Translations under genes and position numbers: made by a program | Notes under the pieces: model-generated | Databases searched by the model: none | What the model was told of the DNA's origin: nothing | Seen by the model: only the letters and a program-made list of their open reading frames with translations | DNA from: an uncultured Clostridia bacterium | Lineage (GTDB): Bacteria > Bacillota > Clostridia > Christensenellales > Borkfalkiaceae | Direction: 5' to 3' | NCBI GenBank assembly: GCA_947589285.1 | Contig: CANPZV010000004.1 | Coordinates: 1-64,000 of the forward strand | Length of the DNA: 64,000 nucleotides | Shown: positions 15,865-25,578 of the stretch, in pieces | How the letters are laid out: the number at the start of each line of letters is the position of its first letter | Numbering within the stretch: the stretch's first letter is position 1

Positions 15865-17301
15865 TCAAATGTTGACGCTGCTCTTTGCGCCAAGAAGATT
15901 TTTGTGTCTTTCCAAAATCGGGTCGATCTCCCTTGCGATGAACTCTTCGGTCTGCTTCGCCGCTCTTCCCGTGAATTTCTTCGCATCGACGATCTCATCC
16001 AGCCGATCGCTGACCGCCGCAAACATCGCGTCCCCCTTTATCCTGTCGAGAAGGTCGTTCTCCAAGCCCTCCTCCTTGACCTTCGCGCCCGCCTCCTGTG
16101 AGAGGACGCGCAGACGCTCGTGGAGCTGCTGCCTGTCTCCCCCCGCCTTGACGCACTCCATGAGGATATTTTCGGTCGCCATGAAGGGAAGTTCGGCGCG
16201 GACGTGGCTCCCGATGACTTTTTCGCGCACGACAAGCCCGTCCGCAACGTTGAGATAGAGGTTGAGGACGGCGTCTGCCGTGAGGAAAGCCTGCGCGTTG
16301 ACGATGCGGCGGTTGGCGGAATCGTCGAGCGTGCGCTCGAGCCACTGCGTCGAGGCGGTCACCGCGCTGTTCATCGGAAGGGAAAGCAGATAGCGGCAGA
16401 GGCTCCCCATCCGCTCACATCGCATGGGATTGCGCTTGTACGCCATCGCGGAGGAGCCGATCTGTGACGTCTCAAAGGGTTCTTCGATCTCCTTCATGCT
16501 CTGGAGGAGACGGACGTCATTGCTGAATTTGTAGGCACTCTGCGCGATCTGCGAGAGGACGCAAAGAACATTGTAATCGAATTTGCGGGGGTACGTCTGC
16601 CCCGTCACACTGTAGACGCGCTCATAGCCGATCTTGCTTAAAACGCGCTTTTCAAGCTCCTTCACCTTCCACTCGTCGCCGTCGAAGAGATCCAAAAAAC
16701 TTGCCTGCGTGCCCGTCGTCCCCTTCACGCCGCGCAGACGGAAGCGGGAAAAGAGCGTGAGCAGATTTTCGTAGTCGAGCATCAGATCCTGAAGCCAGAG
16801 GGCCGCGCGCTTCCCGACCGTGGTGAGCTGGGCGGGCTGAAGATGCGTGAACCCGAGCGTCGGCAGATCTTTGTATTGCAGGGCAAACTTTTTGAGAACG
16901 TCCATGACGTTGACGAGCTTGCGGAGAAGAATGTCAAGCCCGTCGCGCATGATGATGAGTTCGGAGTTGCAGTCCACAAAACAGCTCGTCGCGCCGAGGT
17001 GGATGATCCCTTTTGCGGAGGGCGCGGCGTCGCCGAACGCCTTGACATGCGCCATGACGTCATGGCGGACCGTGCGTTCGTACTCGTCCGCCTTTTCAAA
17101 GTCGATATCCTCGCTGTGCGCTTTCAGATCGTCGATCTGCTCCTGCGTGATGGCAAGCCCCAGCTCTCTCTCGCTCTCGGCAAGGGCGATCCACAGCTTC
17201 CTCCACAGGCGGAAACGCTTTCTGTCGCCGAAGTTTTCCTGCATCTCCTTGCTCGCATACCGCGTACAAAGAGGATTTTCATAGAATATCCTGTCAGACA
17301 T
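15865..17301 (-). CDS. purB: Adenylosuccinate lyase
   Basis: A 478-residue fumarase/aspartase-superfamily lyase. It acts twice in purine synthesis, splitting SAICAR and adenylosuccinate to release fumarate. The superfamily signature reads SSAMAYKRNPMRCERM near residue 287, and an HLGATSCFVDCNS segment lies near 100. Length and the early MQENFGDRKRFRLWRKLWIALAE resemble the longer eukaryote-like PurB form rather than the short Bacillus form. A GGAGGT site precedes the ATG, 17 bases after the cyclophilin stop. Confidence 0.95.
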   Translation of the reverse strand: MSDRIFYENPLCTRYASKEMQENFGDRKRFRLWRKLWIALAESERELGLAITQEQIDDLKAHSEDIDFEKADEYERTVRHDVMAHVKAFGDAAPSAKGIIHLGATSCFVDCNSELIIMRDGLDILLRKLVNVMDVLKKFALQYKDLPTLGFTHLQPAQLTTVGKRAALWLQDLMLDYENLLTLFSRFRLRGVKGTTGTQASFLDLFDGDEWKVKELEKRVLSKIGYERVYSVTGQTYPRKFDYNVLCVLSQIAQSAYKFSNDVRLLQSMKEIEEPFETSQIGSSAMAYKRNPMRCERMGSLCRYLLSLPMNSAVTASTQWLERTLDDSANRRIVNAQAFLTADAVLNLYLNVADGLVVREKVIGSHVRAELPFMATENILMECVKAGGDRQQLHERLRVLSQEAGAKVKEEGLENDLLDRIKGDAMFAAVSDRLDEIVDAKKFTGRAAKQTEEFIAREIDPILERHKNLLGAKSSVNI

Positions 17302-17318
17302 GGCCTACCTCCGACGGC

Positions 17319-17843
17319 TCACATGGTGACGGGTTCGGGATAGGTGACGCCGAACGTCTCTGCCGTCACCTTCTGCATTCTCTGCTCCGTATAGGGCTTG
17401 TCATAGCCGTCCGTGCGGGTCGAAGCGATCTCGTCCACGACGTCCATGCCCTCGATGACCTTCCCGAACGCCGCATATTCGCCGTCGAGGTATTCGGCGT
17501 CGCCGTGCATGATGAAGAATTGGGACCCCGCAGAGTCGCGGTCGCGCGATCTCGCCATGGAGAGGACGCCCCGCGTATGGCTGAGGCTGTTCTTGAAGCC
17601 GTTGGAGGCAAATTCCCCCCTGATGCGATACCCCGGGCCGCCCGTACCGATCCCGCGCGGATCCCCGCCCTGTATCATGAAGCCCTTGATGACGCGGTGG
17701 AAGATGATCCCGTCATAGAAGCCCTTGTTCACGAGGGAGAGGAAATTGTTCACCGTATTCGGCGCGATGTTCGGGTAGAGTTCGGCACGGATGGTCTTGC
17801 CGTCCGCCATTTGGATCGTGATCACGGGATTTTTCGCCGTCAT
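17319..17843 (-). CDS. ppiB: Cyclophilin-type peptidyl-prolyl isomerase
   Basis: A 174-residue cytoplasmic cyclophilin that speeds Xaa-Pro isomerisation. The active-site sequence FHRVIKGFMIQGGDP (Arg, Phe, Met, Gln) and SQFFIMHGDAEYLDGEYAAFGKVIEGMDVVD are intact. The ORF track begins at an earlier GTG that overlaps the AAGGAG site, so I place the start at the ATG at 17843. That ribosome site lies within the last codons of the upstream deaminase gene. Confidence 0.95.
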   Translation of the reverse strand: MTAKNPVITIQMADGKTIRAELYPNIAPNTVNNFLSLVNKGFYDGIIFHRVIKGFMIQGGDPRGIGTGGPGYRIRGEFASNGFKNSLSHTRGVLSMARSRDRDSAGSQFFIMHGDAEYLDGEYAAFGKVIEGMDVVDEIASTRTDGYDKPYTEQRMQKVTAETFGVTYPEPVTM

Positions 17844-17848
17844 AGAAG

Positions 17849-18292
17849 TCACTCCTTATATTTTTCGATATCGGTGCCCGCCTCCGCAAAGAGCTGAAGC
17901 GAGAAGTCGTCGGGATACCCCTCTTTGTACACCACGCGCTTGATGCCCGCGTTGATGATCATCTTCGCGCAGATGACGCAGGGCTGGTGGGTGCAGTAGA
18001 GTGTTGACCCCTCGATGCTGATCCCATACCTTGCCGCCTGAATGAGGGCGTTCTGCTCGGCGTGGGCCGCAAAGCAGAGTTCGGCATGCGTGCCGCTCTC
18101 GATGTTCATCGTCTCGCGGAGGCATTCCCCCCGATCGATGCAGGTGCGGATGCCCGTAGGCGCGCCGTTATAGCCCGTCGCCATGACGCGGTTCTCCCGC
18201 ACGATGACCGCTCCGACCTTGCGGCGGAGACAGCTTGCCCAACTGCTTACTTCCTCGGTAAGCTCCATAAATCTTTTATCCCACTTATCCAT
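17849..18292 (-). CDS. comEB: dCMP / cytidine deaminase, ComEB type
   Basis: A 147-residue zinc-dependent deaminase. Zinc ligands and the catalytic glutamate are in AAHAEQNALIQAA (His-Ala-Glu) and HQPCVICAKMIINAG (Cys-x2-Cys). An extra cysteine-rich segment (CIDRGECLRETMNIESGTHAELC) is typical of dCMP deaminases and ComEB, which make dUMP for dTTP. The ORF track extends into groES antisense; MDKWDKRFMEL is the conserved N-terminus. There is no ribosome site. The -10 box ends so that the predicted transcription start is the A of the ATG, which suggests a leaderless mRNA. Confidence 0.93.
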   Translation of the reverse strand: MDKWDKRFMELTEEVSSWASCLRRKVGAVIVRENRVMATGYNGAPTGIRTCIDRGECLRETMNIESGTHAELCFAAHAEQNALIQAARYGISIEGSTLYCTHQPCVICAKMIINAGIKRVVYKEGYPDDFSLQLFAEAGTDIEKYKE

Positions 18293-18298
18293 GGCCTT

Positions 18299-18328
18299 AT
18301 TATACCATATGAAAGGGAAATGTGTCAA
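18299..18328 (-). promoter_or_regulatory. Promoter of the comEB-ppiB-purB-galE run, leaderless geometry
   Basis: On the minus strand, TTGACA (18323-18328), an 18-base spacer and TATAAT (18299-18304). Seven bases beyond the -10 box is the A of the comEB ATG at 18292. Confidence 0.82.
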
Positions 18329-18368
18329 TCGTTCCCCATTTTTTGCCAAAAAAAATTGCATTTCCTGT

Positions 18369-18396
18369 TTGACAGCGCGTTCTATGCGTTTATAAT
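18369..18396 (+). promoter_or_regulatory. Promoter of groES-groEL
   Basis: TTGACA (18369-18374), a 16-base spacer and TATAAT (18391-18396). No CIRCE element (TTAGCACTC-N9-GAGTGCTAA) is present between here and the groES start. A small hairpin CCCGC-CGAAT-GCGGG at 18417-18431 lies just before the AGGAGG site. Confidence 0.88.
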
Positions 18397-18449
18397 ATAG
18401 GAAGAAAAAGAAAATCCCCGCCGAATGCGGGCTTATCAGGAGGTTTTTC

Positions 18450-18734
18450 ATGAACATCAAACCATTATTCGACAAGGTCGTCGTCGAGGCGGTCTCCGTC
18501 GAAGAAAAGACAAAGAGCGGATTCATCCTTCCCTCTTCGGCACAGGAAAAGCCGCAGACGTGCATCGTCGTTGCGGTCGGCCCCGGCGGGATCGTGGACG
18601 GGAAAGAGACGGTCATGCAGGTGAAAGTCGGCGACAAAGTCCTCTGCTCCAAGTACGCAGGCTCGGACTTCAAGGTGGACGGCAGGGAATTCACCATCAT
18701 CAAGCAGAGCGACATTTTGGCGATCGTCGAATAA
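18450..18734 (+). CDS. groES: Co-chaperonin GroES
   Basis: A 94-residue cochaperonin that forms the heptameric lid on GroEL. It starts MNIKPLFDKVVVEAVSVEEKTKSGFILPSSAQEKPQ, which covers the core strand and the mobile loop. It ends with GREFTIIKQSDILAIVE. A strong AGGAGG lies six bases before the ATG. It is followed 38 bases later by groEL. Transcription is from a sigma-A promoter without CIRCE, so HrcA control is not evident. Confidence 0.98.
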   Translation: MNIKPLFDKVVVEAVSVEEKTKSGFILPSSAQEKPQTCIVVAVGPGGIVDGKETVMQVKVGDKVLCSKYAGSDFKVDGREFTIIKQSDILAIVE

Positions 18735-18766
18735 GACGGAAAAATCAGAATCAAAAAAGGAGATAA

Positions 18767-20401
<1,635 letters not shown>

Positions 20402-20465
20402 TACGGAATAGCGCGGAAGGACCGCCGGCCGAACGTCGCGCATAACCTTCCGCCACGGTCCGTAT
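20402..20465 (+). other. Long imperfect hairpin after groEL
   Basis: ATACGGA (20402-20408) pairs with TCCGTAT (20459-20465), and GCGGAAGG (20413-20420) with CCTTCCGC (20446-20453). It lacks a T-run, so it is more likely an mRNA-stability or attenuating hairpin between groEL and the small downstream gene than a simple terminator. Confidence 0.55.
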
Positions 20466-20489
20466 TCCATGACCAACAGAGGTGAAAGT

Positions 20490-20747
20490 ATGGCAAGTGA
20501 ATTTACAAGGCAAGAGAAGGCGATCATAGCTCGGGCGATAGAGCTTAGCGAGGGCGATTACGAAATGCGCCGCAACTACTTCAAGGAGGTATTGCATCGT
20601 CTCTACTCTTACCGCAACGACCATCATTCCGCAAGATTGGTGTATGCGATCGGTTCCAATCTGGTGCTTGACGAAAGCGACATCATTGATTTTGTCACCG
20701 ACATCTGGGGCATATCCGAGGATCGCTTCCACAGCATGATCTGGTGA
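20490..20747 (+). CDS. Unknown 85-residue protein downstream of groEL
   Basis: I do not recognise this family. From the ATG with an AGAGGTGA site it encodes a soluble, mostly helical protein of 85 residues, with no signal peptide or membrane segment. It starts with a charged helix (TRQEKAIIARAIELSEGDYEMRRNYFKEVLHRLYSYR) and ends with the acidic-aromatic FVTDIWGISEDRFHSMIW. The ORF track start seven codons upstream has no ribosome site. It lies between the groEL hairpin and a good terminator, so it is probably co-transcribed with groESL. Confidence 0.72.
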   Translation: MASEFTRQEKAIIARAIELSEGDYEMRRNYFKEVLHRLYSYRNDHHSARLVYAIGSNLVLDESDIIDFVTDIWGISEDRFHSMIW

Positions 20748-20800
20748 CCGGATCATTTCCTCGCATTAGTTGGGCATACACAGAGGTCTAAAACAAAATT

Positions 20801-20828
20801 AAGCGGTTTGGCTGTTAGCCAAGCCGCT
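20801..20828 (+). terminator. Terminator after the small groEL-linked gene
   Basis: A 13-bp stem with one mismatch (AAGCGGTTTGGCT / AGCCAAGCCGCTT), loop GTT, followed by TTCC. It would end plus-strand transcription. Confidence 0.78.
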
Positions 20829-20844
20829 TTTCCTCATAAGAAAA

Positions 20845-20863
20845 CCGCCGCGGAGCGCGGCGG
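20845..20863 (-). terminator. Terminator after ftsZ
   Basis: CCGCCGC-GGAGC-type stem-loop; on the minus strand CCGCCGCGCTCCGCGGCGG is followed by TTTTCTT. It lies nine bases after the ftsZ stop codon. Confidence 0.78.
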
Positions 20864-20871
20864 ATGATCGT

Positions 20872-22182
20872 TTATTGAGGTTTCTTCTTCCCGAGAAGGT
20901 ACTGAAGGAACGGAGGAACGTCTGCCTCCCCTCCCTGCGGTGCCTCTTCCGGCTCGGGGCGGGACGGTGCGGGTGCAGGCGCAGGCGCGGGAGCGGGTTC
21001 AGGGGCAGGGGCAGGAGCGGGTGCGGGCGCAGGGACGGGAGCGGGACTTACCGTCCCCGTCTGCTGTGCAGCCGTTGCGGGCTTCACCGTATCCGTCCCG
21101 AAGGAGGGCTTGATGGGGTCGTCGCGGCGGAGGGCCGCCTCCGCAAAGGCGTTGTGCGCAGGTTCCTTGGTCTGGAATCCCGTCGCGATGACGGTGACCT
21201 GTACCTCGTCCTCCATATTTTCGTCGATGCACGCGCCGAAGATGATGTTTGCCGAATAATCCACCACGCTCTGCACGAGGCTGGCGGCAGTCTGCGTCTC
21301 GTCGATCGTGAGGTCGTTGCCGCCCGTGATGTTGATGAGAACGCCCGTCGCGCCTTCGATCGTCGTCTCAAGCAGGGGCGAATTGACGGCAAGGCGCACG
21401 GCCGTGACGATCCTGTTCTCCCCCTTGGAGACACCCACGCCCATGTGCGCGAGACCCTTGTCCTTGAGGATGGCCTTGACGTCCGCAAAGTCGAGGTTGA
21501 TGATCGACGGCGTGACGATGACGTCCGCGATGCCGCGGATGCCCTGCTTCAACACGTCGTCCGCGACGCGGAGCGCGTCCGTAAAGGAGACGTTCTTGGG
21601 AACAATGTCGAGGATCTTATCGTTGGGAATGATGACGATGGTATCGACGTTCTTTTTGAGTTCCTCGATGCCCCGCCTTGCATTGTCCATTCTGTGTTTG
21701 CCCTCAAAGGAGAAGGGTTCGGTGACGACGGCGACGGTGAGGATCCTCCTGTCGCGGGCGAGCTTCGCAATGACGGGAGCCGCGCCTGTGCCCGTGCCGC
21801 CCCCCATGCCCGCGGTGATGAAGAGAAGGTCGGTGTCCTCGATCGCGTGAATGATCTCGTCCTTGTCCTCTTCCGCGGCATTCTTGCCCTGTTCGGGATC
21901 TGCGCCCGCGCCGAGGCCCTTTGTCAGGGTCTTGCCGATCTGAATGCGGGTGGCCGCCTTATTGCACGCGAGGATCTGCGCGTCGGTATTGACGGCGATA
22001 TACTCCGCGCTCGTGATGCCTGCGTCGATCATGCGGTTGACGGCGTTATTGCCCGCACCGCCGACGCCGATGACGCGGATCTTCGCCCTGCCGTCCGCTC
22101 TCGGGAGGGAGGGTACCTCCTCATGGCTCTCGGCAACGTCCCGTTCGCCTGTATCGTCTGTATAGTATTGATCCAAAAACAT
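20872..22182 (-). CDS. ftsZ: Cell division GTPase FtsZ
   Basis: A 436-residue tubulin homologue that builds the Z ring. The GTP signature GGGTGTGAAP, the N-terminal IRVIGVGGAGNNAVNRM and the T7-loop segment NLDFADVKAI are intact. Two features stand out. There is a 33-residue N-terminal extension before the core, and a C-terminal linker of almost pure Pro-Ala repeats ends in DVPPFLQYLLGKKKPQ, which is the conserved C-terminal peptide followed by a basic tail. A GGAGGT site precedes the ATG, two bases after ftsA. It is transcribed from the ftsA promoter and ended by its own hairpin. Confidence 0.98.
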   Translation of the reverse strand: MFLDQYYTDDTGERDVAESHEEVPSLPRADGRAKIRVIGVGGAGNNAVNRMIDAGITSAEYIAVNTDAQILACNKAATRIQIGKTLTKGLGAGADPEQGKNAAEEDKDEIIHAIEDTDLLFITAGMGGGTGTGAAPVIAKLARDRRILTVAVVTEPFSFEGKHRMDNARRGIEELKKNVDTIVIIPNDKILDIVPKNVSFTDALRVADDVLKQGIRGIADVIVTPSIINLDFADVKAILKDKGLAHMGVGVSKGENRIVTAVRLAVNSPLLETTIEGATGVLINITGGNDLTIDETQTAASLVQSVVDYSANIIFGACIDENMEDEVQVTVIATGFQTKEPAHNAFAEAALRRDDPIKPSFGTDTVKPATAAQQTGTVSPAPVPAPAPAPAPAPEPAPAPAPAPAPSRPEPEEAPQGGEADVPPFLQYLLGKKKPQ

Positions 22183-22184
22183 TT

Positions 22185-23327
22185 TTAACCTCCGAATAGA
22201 TGATAGAAGAAGCCGCCTTGGGCATTGTCGTCACAGGCCATATCGACGAGGGAAATGAAGGAACTCATCGACGGCTTGTCGTAATAGGGCAGATTGGGTG
22301 TAATGTACTCGCAAACGCGGTCAACGCGTTTGCTCACATGTTCGAGCGCGCCGCGGATGTCGCAGATGCCCTCCCCCGTCACATAGATGGGCTTGTAGTC
22401 CAGCTCCCGCCCCTGCATGTTTTCCATGAAGGAACCGACGATCTCGCACACGGCGTCCAGCCCGTCCTTGACGGCGGAGACGAGAACATCGAGGTCGATC
22501 TCATACGTCCCCTTTGCGTTCATGAATTCCGCCTTGCCCGCATTGCTCCGCGTGTACAGATTGGTCTTGGGGAGGAGCGAGGAGGCGACGTCGTAAGGGA
22601 CGGACAGGGCCTTCATGAGTTCCGCGACGATCTGCGTCCTTCCGACGGGGGCCGTCGTCTGCTTCAGGATGGCGTTGCCCTGCATGAGCATCACGGTCGA
22701 AGAATTGTCGCCGACGTCGAGGAGGAAGGCATATTCGTCTCTCGTCTCCGACGGAATGAGGTAGCACGCCATCGCGAGCGTGGACGGGAGAAATTTGAGC
22801 GTGATCCCCGTCCCCTCGAAGATCCTCTCCATGAGATCTGTAAAGTACTTTGTGCAATAGAAGTAAGAGACAAGGCCTTTGAGGGAGGACGACATGATGC
22901 CGACGGGGTCGATGACCACACGCTTGTCCGACGTCGTGAAGATGGCGCAACTCGCCCGCAGGAACGTCATCTCGGCAAATTCCTGCCTGCCGCTTTCGTA
23001 GAGCGCGTCAATATCGCCCGCGGCGATCCTCTTCTGCTTGGGGAAACCCGTGACAGGCTCGTCGAGCAAGACTTTGAGAAATTCCCCGGGGACGCCGATG
23101 TAGAGACGGCGTATCTTCATGTTGGAGACCCTTTCGACCTCTCTCAAAGTGTTGACGGCAAGCTCGGAAAGCTCCCTTTCGTTGAAAAATCTGCCGTCGG
23201 CATACCCTCCGTAGGACACGCTCTTCATTGCCGTGAACACGAAGGTATTGTTGACGCTCCTTTCCCCCACAAGCATGGTGATCTTAGAGGAGCGAATGTC
23301 CATGACAGCTACGCTTTTGCGACCCAT
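22185..23327 (-). CDS. ftsA: Divergent FtsA, actin-like division protein
   Basis: A 380-residue actin-fold protein, shorter than the usual 420-440 residues. The phosphate-1-like segment VAVMDIRSSKITMLVGE and the adenosine-site-like LLDVGDNSSTVMLM and YVTGEGICDIRG mark it as FtsA-like, and position before ftsZ supports this. Sequence divergence is high. The C-terminus ends in GGFFYHLFGG, a plausible but very short membrane-targeting helix, with almost no linker. It would anchor FtsZ to the membrane. It has its own consensus promoter and a GGACGG site. Confidence 0.88.
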   Translation of the reverse strand: MGRKSVAVMDIRSSKITMLVGERSVNNTFVFTAMKSVSYGGYADGRFFNERELSELAVNTLREVERVSNMKIRRLYIGVPGEFLKVLLDEPVTGFPKQKRIAAGDIDALYESGRQEFAEMTFLRASCAIFTTSDKRVVIDPVGIMSSSLKGLVSYFYCTKYFTDLMERIFEGTGITLKFLPSTLAMACYLIPSETRDEYAFLLDVGDNSSTVMLMQGNAILKQTTAPVGRTQIVAELMKALSVPYDVASSLLPKTNLYTRSNAGKAEFMNAKGTYEIDLDVLVSAVKDGLDAVCEIVGSFMENMQGRELDYKPIYVTGEGICDIRGALEHVSKRVDRVCEYITPNLPYYDKPSMSSFISLVDMACDDNAQGGFFYHLFGG

Positions 23328-23363
23328 GTTCCGTCCTTTTCCGATGTTTGATTTTGTTTTAGT

Positions 23364-23392
23364 ATTATATCATATCGTTCCTATCCTGTCAA
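23364..23392 (-). promoter_or_regulatory. Consensus promoter of ftsA-ftsZ
   Basis: On the minus strand, TTGACA (23387-23392), exactly 17 bases, then TATAAT (23364-23369). Together with the terminator after ftsQ, this makes ftsAZ a separate transcription unit. Confidence 0.92.
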
Positions 23393-23422
23393 GAATTTGA
23401 GCCTTTTTTTCGCACATAAAAC

Positions 23423-23448
23423 AAAAAAGCGTCCCGAAAGGACGCTTT
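23423..23448 (-). terminator. Terminator after ftsQ
   Basis: AAAGCGTCC / GGACGCTTT stem with loop CGAAA; on the minus strand it runs into TTTTTTG. It separates the main dcw transcript from ftsAZ. Confidence 0.87.
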
Positions 23449-23463
23449 CCCCTCCCGCGCGTT

Positions 23464-24240
23464 TCAGTTGCGGGAAACGTCATAATCGACCAATATTTTT
23501 CCGTCCGCGCCGACGACGGTGATACAGCCAGAAAGCCTCTCCCCGTCGCTCCGCGCAAGATACCCGTATTGCTCATCCGAAAGGGCAGACAGAGCCTTCT
23601 CCTCCGCCATGTCGCACGGGGTGACGATCTCGATCCTGACGCCCTCCCTCATCTGGATGAGGAAAGTATCGGACACAAGCCCCGGGTGGTAGGTGACGGA
23701 GACAACGTTCGCCCGCACCTCCCCCAAGAGTTCGGCAAACACGCCGTACATGGAGAGGAGGGCCGAAAATTTCTCGTCCTCGACCCGTTCCCCCTGCACC
23801 AGAGAGAAGGAGAAGCCCGAAAGGAGCAGATTCTCACCGCCCTTGCGGTTTGTTAAGCTGTCTTTGTTATAGAGGTAAGTCCCATCGTCGGAGAGGACGG
23901 CATAGCCGCGCTCCGTGAGGACGGCGAACGCCTCGTCCCGTTCGGAGACGGAGACTTCGAGCGTGGAGGGATACTTCTTTGCGATCTTGTCTGCCTTCAT
24001 GCAGGGATAGGCGGCGAAGATCGCGGAGACCTCCTCCTCGTCCAAAAATACCGTGCTTTTCCCGACGAACCGATCGAGTTTTTCCTTGATCTCGGCGGCT
24101 TCCCTCTCCCCCTCCGCAGAGGCGACGGAAAACTCCGCCTTCACGACATTGACCGTAAAGACGGCATTGAGGCCCGCCGCAACGACTGCGGCGAGCAACA
24201 AGAAGGACACGAGCGTCGTAAGAAAAACTCTCTTTTTCAT
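23464..24240 (-). CDS. ftsQ: Cell division protein FtsQ / DivIB
   Basis: A 258-residue bitopic membrane protein. After a four-residue basic N-terminus, one transmembrane helix (residues 5-27) leads to a POTRA domain (VVKAEFSVASAEGEREAAEIKEKL onwards) and the FtsQ domain (YPCMKADKIAKKYPSTLEVSVSERDEAFAV). It belongs to the FtsQ-FtsL-FtsB subcomplex that activates septal peptidoglycan synthesis. Its start is 19 bases after murA. Sequence is divergent, but topology and position agree. Confidence 0.88.
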   Translation of the reverse strand: MKKRVFLTTLVSFLLLAAVVAAGLNAVFTVNVVKAEFSVASAEGEREAAEIKEKLDRFVGKSTVFLDEEEVSAIFAAYPCMKADKIAKKYPSTLEVSVSERDEAFAVLTERGYAVLSDDGTYLYNKDSLTNRKGGENLLLSGFSFSLVQGERVEDEKFSALLSMYGVFAELLGEVRANVVSVTYHPGLVSDTFLIQMREGVRIEIVTPCDMAEEKALSALSDEQYGYLARSDGERLSGCITVVGADGKILVDYDVSRN

Positions 24241-24259
24241 TGGTATCTCCCCGTCGGGT

Positions 24260-25516
24260 TCAGACGCGGACCCGCTTGATCTCTGCCCCGAGGGACTTCA
24301 ATTTCCCCTCGAGATCGGTATAACCCCTGTCGATATGCGAAAGATCGGACACTTCGGAGACGCCCTCCGCGCCGAGAGCCGCCAGAACGAGAGCCGCGCC
24401 GCCGCGCAGGTCCCCCGCCGTGACGGACGCCCCGTGCAGGCCGCTGACGCCGCGCACGAACGCATTCCGTCCCCTGACTTCGATATCCGCCCCCATCCTC
24501 TGAAGTTCGGGGACATATTTGAAGCGGGTCTCGAAGAGGTTTTCGACGATGAGTGCGCCGCCCTCGCAGACGGCATTGAGTGCTGTCATCTGCGCCTGAA
24601 GGTCCGTCGGGAACCCCGGGAAGGGCATCGTCTCGATCCTGCGGTTGCATTTAAGCCTTCCGTAACTCGACAGTCTTATTTTATCATTTTTTGTATGGAT
24701 CTTGCAACCGTTTTCACGCAATTTATGTAAAAGCATTCCCAAATTTTCCGCCGAGACCCCCGAAACTTCGATCTCCCCCCCGCAGATAGCGCAGGCGATG
24801 AGGAAAGTTCCCGCCTCGATGCGGTCCTTGACGGGCGTATATGTAATGCCGTTCAGGGTCGGGACGCCCTCGATCTCAACGACGTCCGTCCCTGCGCCGC
24901 GGATCTTCGCCCCCATGCCGCACAGAAAATTTTGCAGATCGACGATCTCAGGCTCCTTGGCCGCGCCTCCGATGACCGTCCTCCCCTCCGCCTTCACGCC
25001 CGCGAGCATGATGTTTTCGGTCGCGCCGACGCTCGGGAAGTCGAGAACGATCTCCGCACCCGTGAGCCTGTCGCATTCGCAGTAGATGTAGCCATCCCGC
25101 TCGGAGATGCTGACGCCGAGACGCTTCAAGGCGTTTAAGTGCAGGTCGATGGGACGAAGCCCAATGTCGCACCCCCCGGGGTAGGCGATGACGGCGCGGT
25201 GAAAGCGGGACAAAAGGGAGCCGAGCATAAAGACGGACGAACGGAGTTCCTTTGTGAGCTTGGAGGACAGAATGTGGCTGTGGGCGTCCGAGCTGTCGAT
25301 AACGACGTCCCCGCCGTCGAATTTTACGCTCGCACCGAGTTCTTTCAGGATCTGCGCCATACAGGAAACGTCTGCGATCTCGGGCGTCTCCCTGATCGTC
25401 ACTTGTTTATCGGTCAACACAGACGCCGCAAAGAGCGGCAGAACGGCGTTTTTGGCAGACTGCGCCATGACGCTGCCGTAGAGCCGCCGTCCCCCGTCTA
25501 TGATATATTTATCCAT
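24260..25516 (-). CDS. murA: UDP-N-acetylglucosamine 1-carboxyvinyltransferase
   Basis: A 418-residue EPSP-synthase-fold enzyme that adds enolpyruvate to UDP-GlcNAc, the first committed peptidoglycan step. The fosfomycin-target cysteine is in YPGGCDIGLRPIDLHL, and PGFPTDLQAQMTAL is intact. It lies between ftsW and ftsQ. A short AT-rich patch (24650-24740, encoding GCKIHTKNDKIRLSSYGR) stands out from neighbouring codon use but does not change protein length. Confidence 0.96.
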   Translation of the reverse strand: MDKYIIDGGRRLYGSVMAQSAKNAVLPLFAASVLTDKQVTIRETPEIADVSCMAQILKELGASVKFDGGDVVIDSSDAHSHILSSKLTKELRSSVFMLGSLLSRFHRAVIAYPGGCDIGLRPIDLHLNALKRLGVSISERDGYIYCECDRLTGAEIVLDFPSVGATENIMLAGVKAEGRTVIGGAAKEPEIVDLQNFLCGMGAKIRGAGTDVVEIEGVPTLNGITYTPVKDRIEAGTFLIACAICGGEIEVSGVSAENLGMLLHKLRENGCKIHTKNDKIRLSSYGRLKCNRRIETMPFPGFPTDLQAQMTALNAVCEGGALIVENLFETRFKYVPELQRMGADIEVRGRNAFVRGVSGLHGASVTAGDLRGGAALVLAALGAEGVSEVSDLSHIDRGYTDLEGKLKSLGAEIKRVRV

Positions 25517-25540
25517 GGTTATCTCCTCATGTATTTCTGA

Positions 25541-25578
25541 AACGCGAAGAAAGGCCCTTTTCCGCGGGGCTTCGCGCT
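25541..25578 (-). other. Hairpin between ftsW and murA
   Basis: CGCGAAG (25543-25549) pairs with CTTCGCG (25570-25576), with GGCCC/GGGGC inside. On the minus strand it is followed by only TTTC. It could attenuate transcription into murA; I would not call it a full terminator. Confidence 0.35.

Noticed and set aside
14482-16101. 539-residue plus-strand ORF across tRNA-Trp and galE
   Set aside because: It reads through a tRNA gene, two terminators and the antisense of galE; it is not a protein gene.
17292-17305. TGTCAGACAT at the purB start as a repeat half-site
   Set aside because: Only a 10-base match, explained by the Met-Ser-Asp start codons; the rest of the motif is absent.
24650-24740. 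AT-rich patch in murA as an inserted element
   Set aside because: The protein keeps normal MurA length and alignment through the patch, and no repeat boundaries are visible.
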